A stretch of 64,000 nucleotides of DNA from Arcobacter venerupis. Its GTDB lineage: Bacteria > Campylobacterota > Campylobacteria > Campylobacterales > Arcobacteraceae. The stretch spans positions 1,922,001 to 1,986,000 of the forward strand of contig NZ_CP053840.1 in NCBI RefSeq assembly GCF_013201665.1, given 5' to 3'. A model generated the notes under the pieces. That model did not search any database. It had not been told where the DNA came from and saw only the letters and a list, made by a program, of their open reading frames with translations. Positions within the stretch are counted from its first letter, which is position 1. Every line of letters begins with the position of its first letter. Below, one piece after another: positions 62,685-64,000 of this stretch. Position numbers and translations under genes: made by a program.

Positions 62685-64000
62685 ATGGCTTTAATAGACC
62701 TACAGAATATTTCAAAACAATACGATACAAAAGTTATTTTAAAAGATGCAAATTTTACTTTAAACCATGGGCAAAGAGTTGCAGTTATTGGTCAAAATGG
62801 GCAAGGTAAATCTACACTTTTTAAAATAATTATGAAACAAACAGAGCCAGATAGTGGTGAAATGGCTATTGATAAATCTCTAAAAATTGAAATGCTTGAC
62901 CAACAACCAAAATTCAAAGCAAATCTAAATGTAAGAGATGCAATTGAAGATCAACTAGCTGAGTTAAAACAAGCAAGAAATGAGTATGAAGAGCTTACAA
63001 ATCAATTGGCAACTGATTATGAGAATGAAGATTTAATAAGAAGACAAAGTGAATTAGCAACTTTTATTGACTTTCACAATGCTTGGGATTTAGATAATAT
63101 GATTGAGCGAGTTTTAGTTGAATTTCAATTAAAACAATATGAGTTCAAAGATGTAAATCTTTTAAGTGGTGGAGAGCAAAGAAGAGTTAGTCTTGCTGGA
63201 TTATTACTAAAAAAACCAGATGTTTTACTTTTAGATGAGCCTACCAATCACCTTGATGTTTATATGGTTGAATTTTTAGAACAACTACTTTTAAAAAACA
63301 ATTTCACCCTACTTTTCATATCACATGATAGATATTTTATTGACAATATTGCAACTACAGTTATCGAAGTAGATGGTGGGGTTCTGCGAAAATTTAATGG
63401 TGGTTACTCTTCATATTTAGAGCAAAAAGAACACCTTTTAGAAAATATGCAAAAAGAGCATGACAATCTAATAAGACTTGTAAAAAGAGAAGCCCATTGG
63501 ATGCAACATGGGGTAACTGCTCGAAGAAAAAGAAATGAAAGAAGAAAATCAGAGTATTTTGATTTAAAACAAAAAGCAAGGTCTAATCCAGCAGCTATTA
63601 GAAAAATGTCACTGGAACTTCAAAGGGAACAAAAATCTTTTAATACAGAAGATAACCAAAAAAATAAAAAGAAAATGCTTTATGAACTTGATGATGTTTG
63701 TAAAAGTTTAGGTGATAAAAAACTAATTACTGATTTTACAACTAGAATTTTACAAAAAGATACAATTGCAATAGTTGGTCCCAACGGAAGTGGAAAATCA
63801 ACACTTTTAAAAATCTTCATGGAAAAGATGAAAATAGATAAAGGAACTTTCAAAAAAGGTGATTTTGAAATAGGATATTTTGACCAACAAAGGGAATCTT
63901 TGGATGATGAAAGAAATTTATTAGAAACTTTTTGCCCAAATGGTGGAGATAGAGTTGTTCTTCAAGATGGAAGAAACATGCACGTTTTTGGATACTTAAA
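62685..64000 (+). CDS. ABC-F family ATPase, Uup-type (partial, cut by window end)
   Basis: The frame opens at ATG 62685 and is still open at the window end, giving 438 residues. It has a first ABC domain (GQNGQGKST Walker A, LSGGEQRR signature, LLLDEPTNHLD Walker B), the linker with TARRKRNERR, and a second Walker A GPNGSGKST near residue 365, then FDQQRESLD. The linker and DGRNMHVFGYL match Uup rather than EttA. Uup acts on ribosomes and affects transposon excision. The 3' end lies outside the window. Confidence 0.9.
   Translation, partial: MALIDLQNISKQYDTKVILKDANFTLNHGQRVAVIGQNGQGKSTLFKIIMKQTEPDSGEMAIDKSLKIEMLDQQPKFKANLNVRDAIEDQLAELKQARNEYEELTNQLATDYENEDLIRRQSELATFIDFHNAWDLDNMIERVLVEFQLKQYEFKDVNLLSGGEQRRVSLAGLLLKKPDVLLLDEPTNHLDVYMVEFLEQLLLKNNFTLLFISHDRYFIDNIATTVIEVDGGVLRKFNGGYSSYLEQKEHLLENMQKEHDNLIRLVKREAHWMQHGVTARRKRNERRKSEYFDLKQKARSNPAAIRKMSLELQREQKSFNTEDNQKNKKKMLYELDDVCKSLGDKKLITDFTTRILQKDTIAIVGPNGSGKSTLLKIFMEKMKIDKGTFKKGDFEIGYFDQQRESLDDERNLLETFCPNGGDRVVLQDGRNMHVFGYL

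Noticed and set aside
1-64000. CRISPR arrays, rRNA, tRNA, integrases or intact insertion sequences
   Set aside because: I saw no regularly spaced repeats, no T-loop-type tRNA sequences, no rRNA-like stretches and no transposase or integrase frame while reading both strands.

Overview
The window is strongly AT-rich. Its gene content points to a free-living member of the Arcobacteraceae (Campylobacterota): a Pgp1/Csd4-type M99 carboxypeptidase, a bacteriohemerythrin, sensor kinases, cyclic-nucleotide proteins and many short overlapping operons. The assignment is inferred from protein resemblance; no rRNA or tRNA gene was seen.

Layout. 1-6.6 kb: small membrane proteins, an SDR, and three transporters (CynX-like MFS with a GntR/FadR regulator, OFA-type MFS, SstT). 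6.6-8.8 kb: RlmI-like methyltransferase, GreB, an ArsC-fold protein. 8.8-15 kb: a coupled SMC-like ATPase + DUF262 pair that resembles a defence module, then a MoxR/VWA cluster. 15-28 kb: pseudouridine synthase, ADP-ribosylglycohydrolase, hemerythrin, LysE exporter, SfsA, PlsC-like acyltransferase, Csd4/Pgp1-like carboxypeptidase, a membrane-cytidylate kinase fusion, and an EmrAB-OprM-like tripartite pump with a divergent TetR and a perfect 16-bp operator-like palindrome. 28-37 kb: a GGDEF-EAL protein, then an accessory patch of hypothetical, SMI1/KNR4 and HEPN-motif genes, with near-identical 22-bp repeats around one of them and a GrpB gene broken by an in-frame stop. 37-46 kb: RidA, oleate hydratase, a binding-protein/histidine-kinase pair, a quinol monooxygenase-like gene with a decayed partial second copy, SelO and an HNH protein. 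46-54 kb: housekeeping genes (guaA, nhaD, nadB, an aspartate aminotransferase, a CDF transporter).

54-61 kb carries four same-strand genes (class II cAMP phosphodiesterase-GAF-HD-GYP protein, CHASE2 class III cyclase, TPR/outer-membrane barrel, FecR-domain protein) closed by a palindromic terminator. This reads as a self-contained envelope-to-second-messenger signalling operon and is one of the two best candidates for an undescribed system; the other is the DUF262/ATPase pair. The window ends inside a Uup-type ABC-F gene.

Several genes too short or too open for simple ORF calling were read directly: a partial membrane protein at the left edge, three 50-residue proteins (248-400, 30684-30836, 50826-50978) and the partial ABC-F gene at the right edge. 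Two genes (484 and 50949) have an extended -10 box directly before the ATG and may be leaderless.
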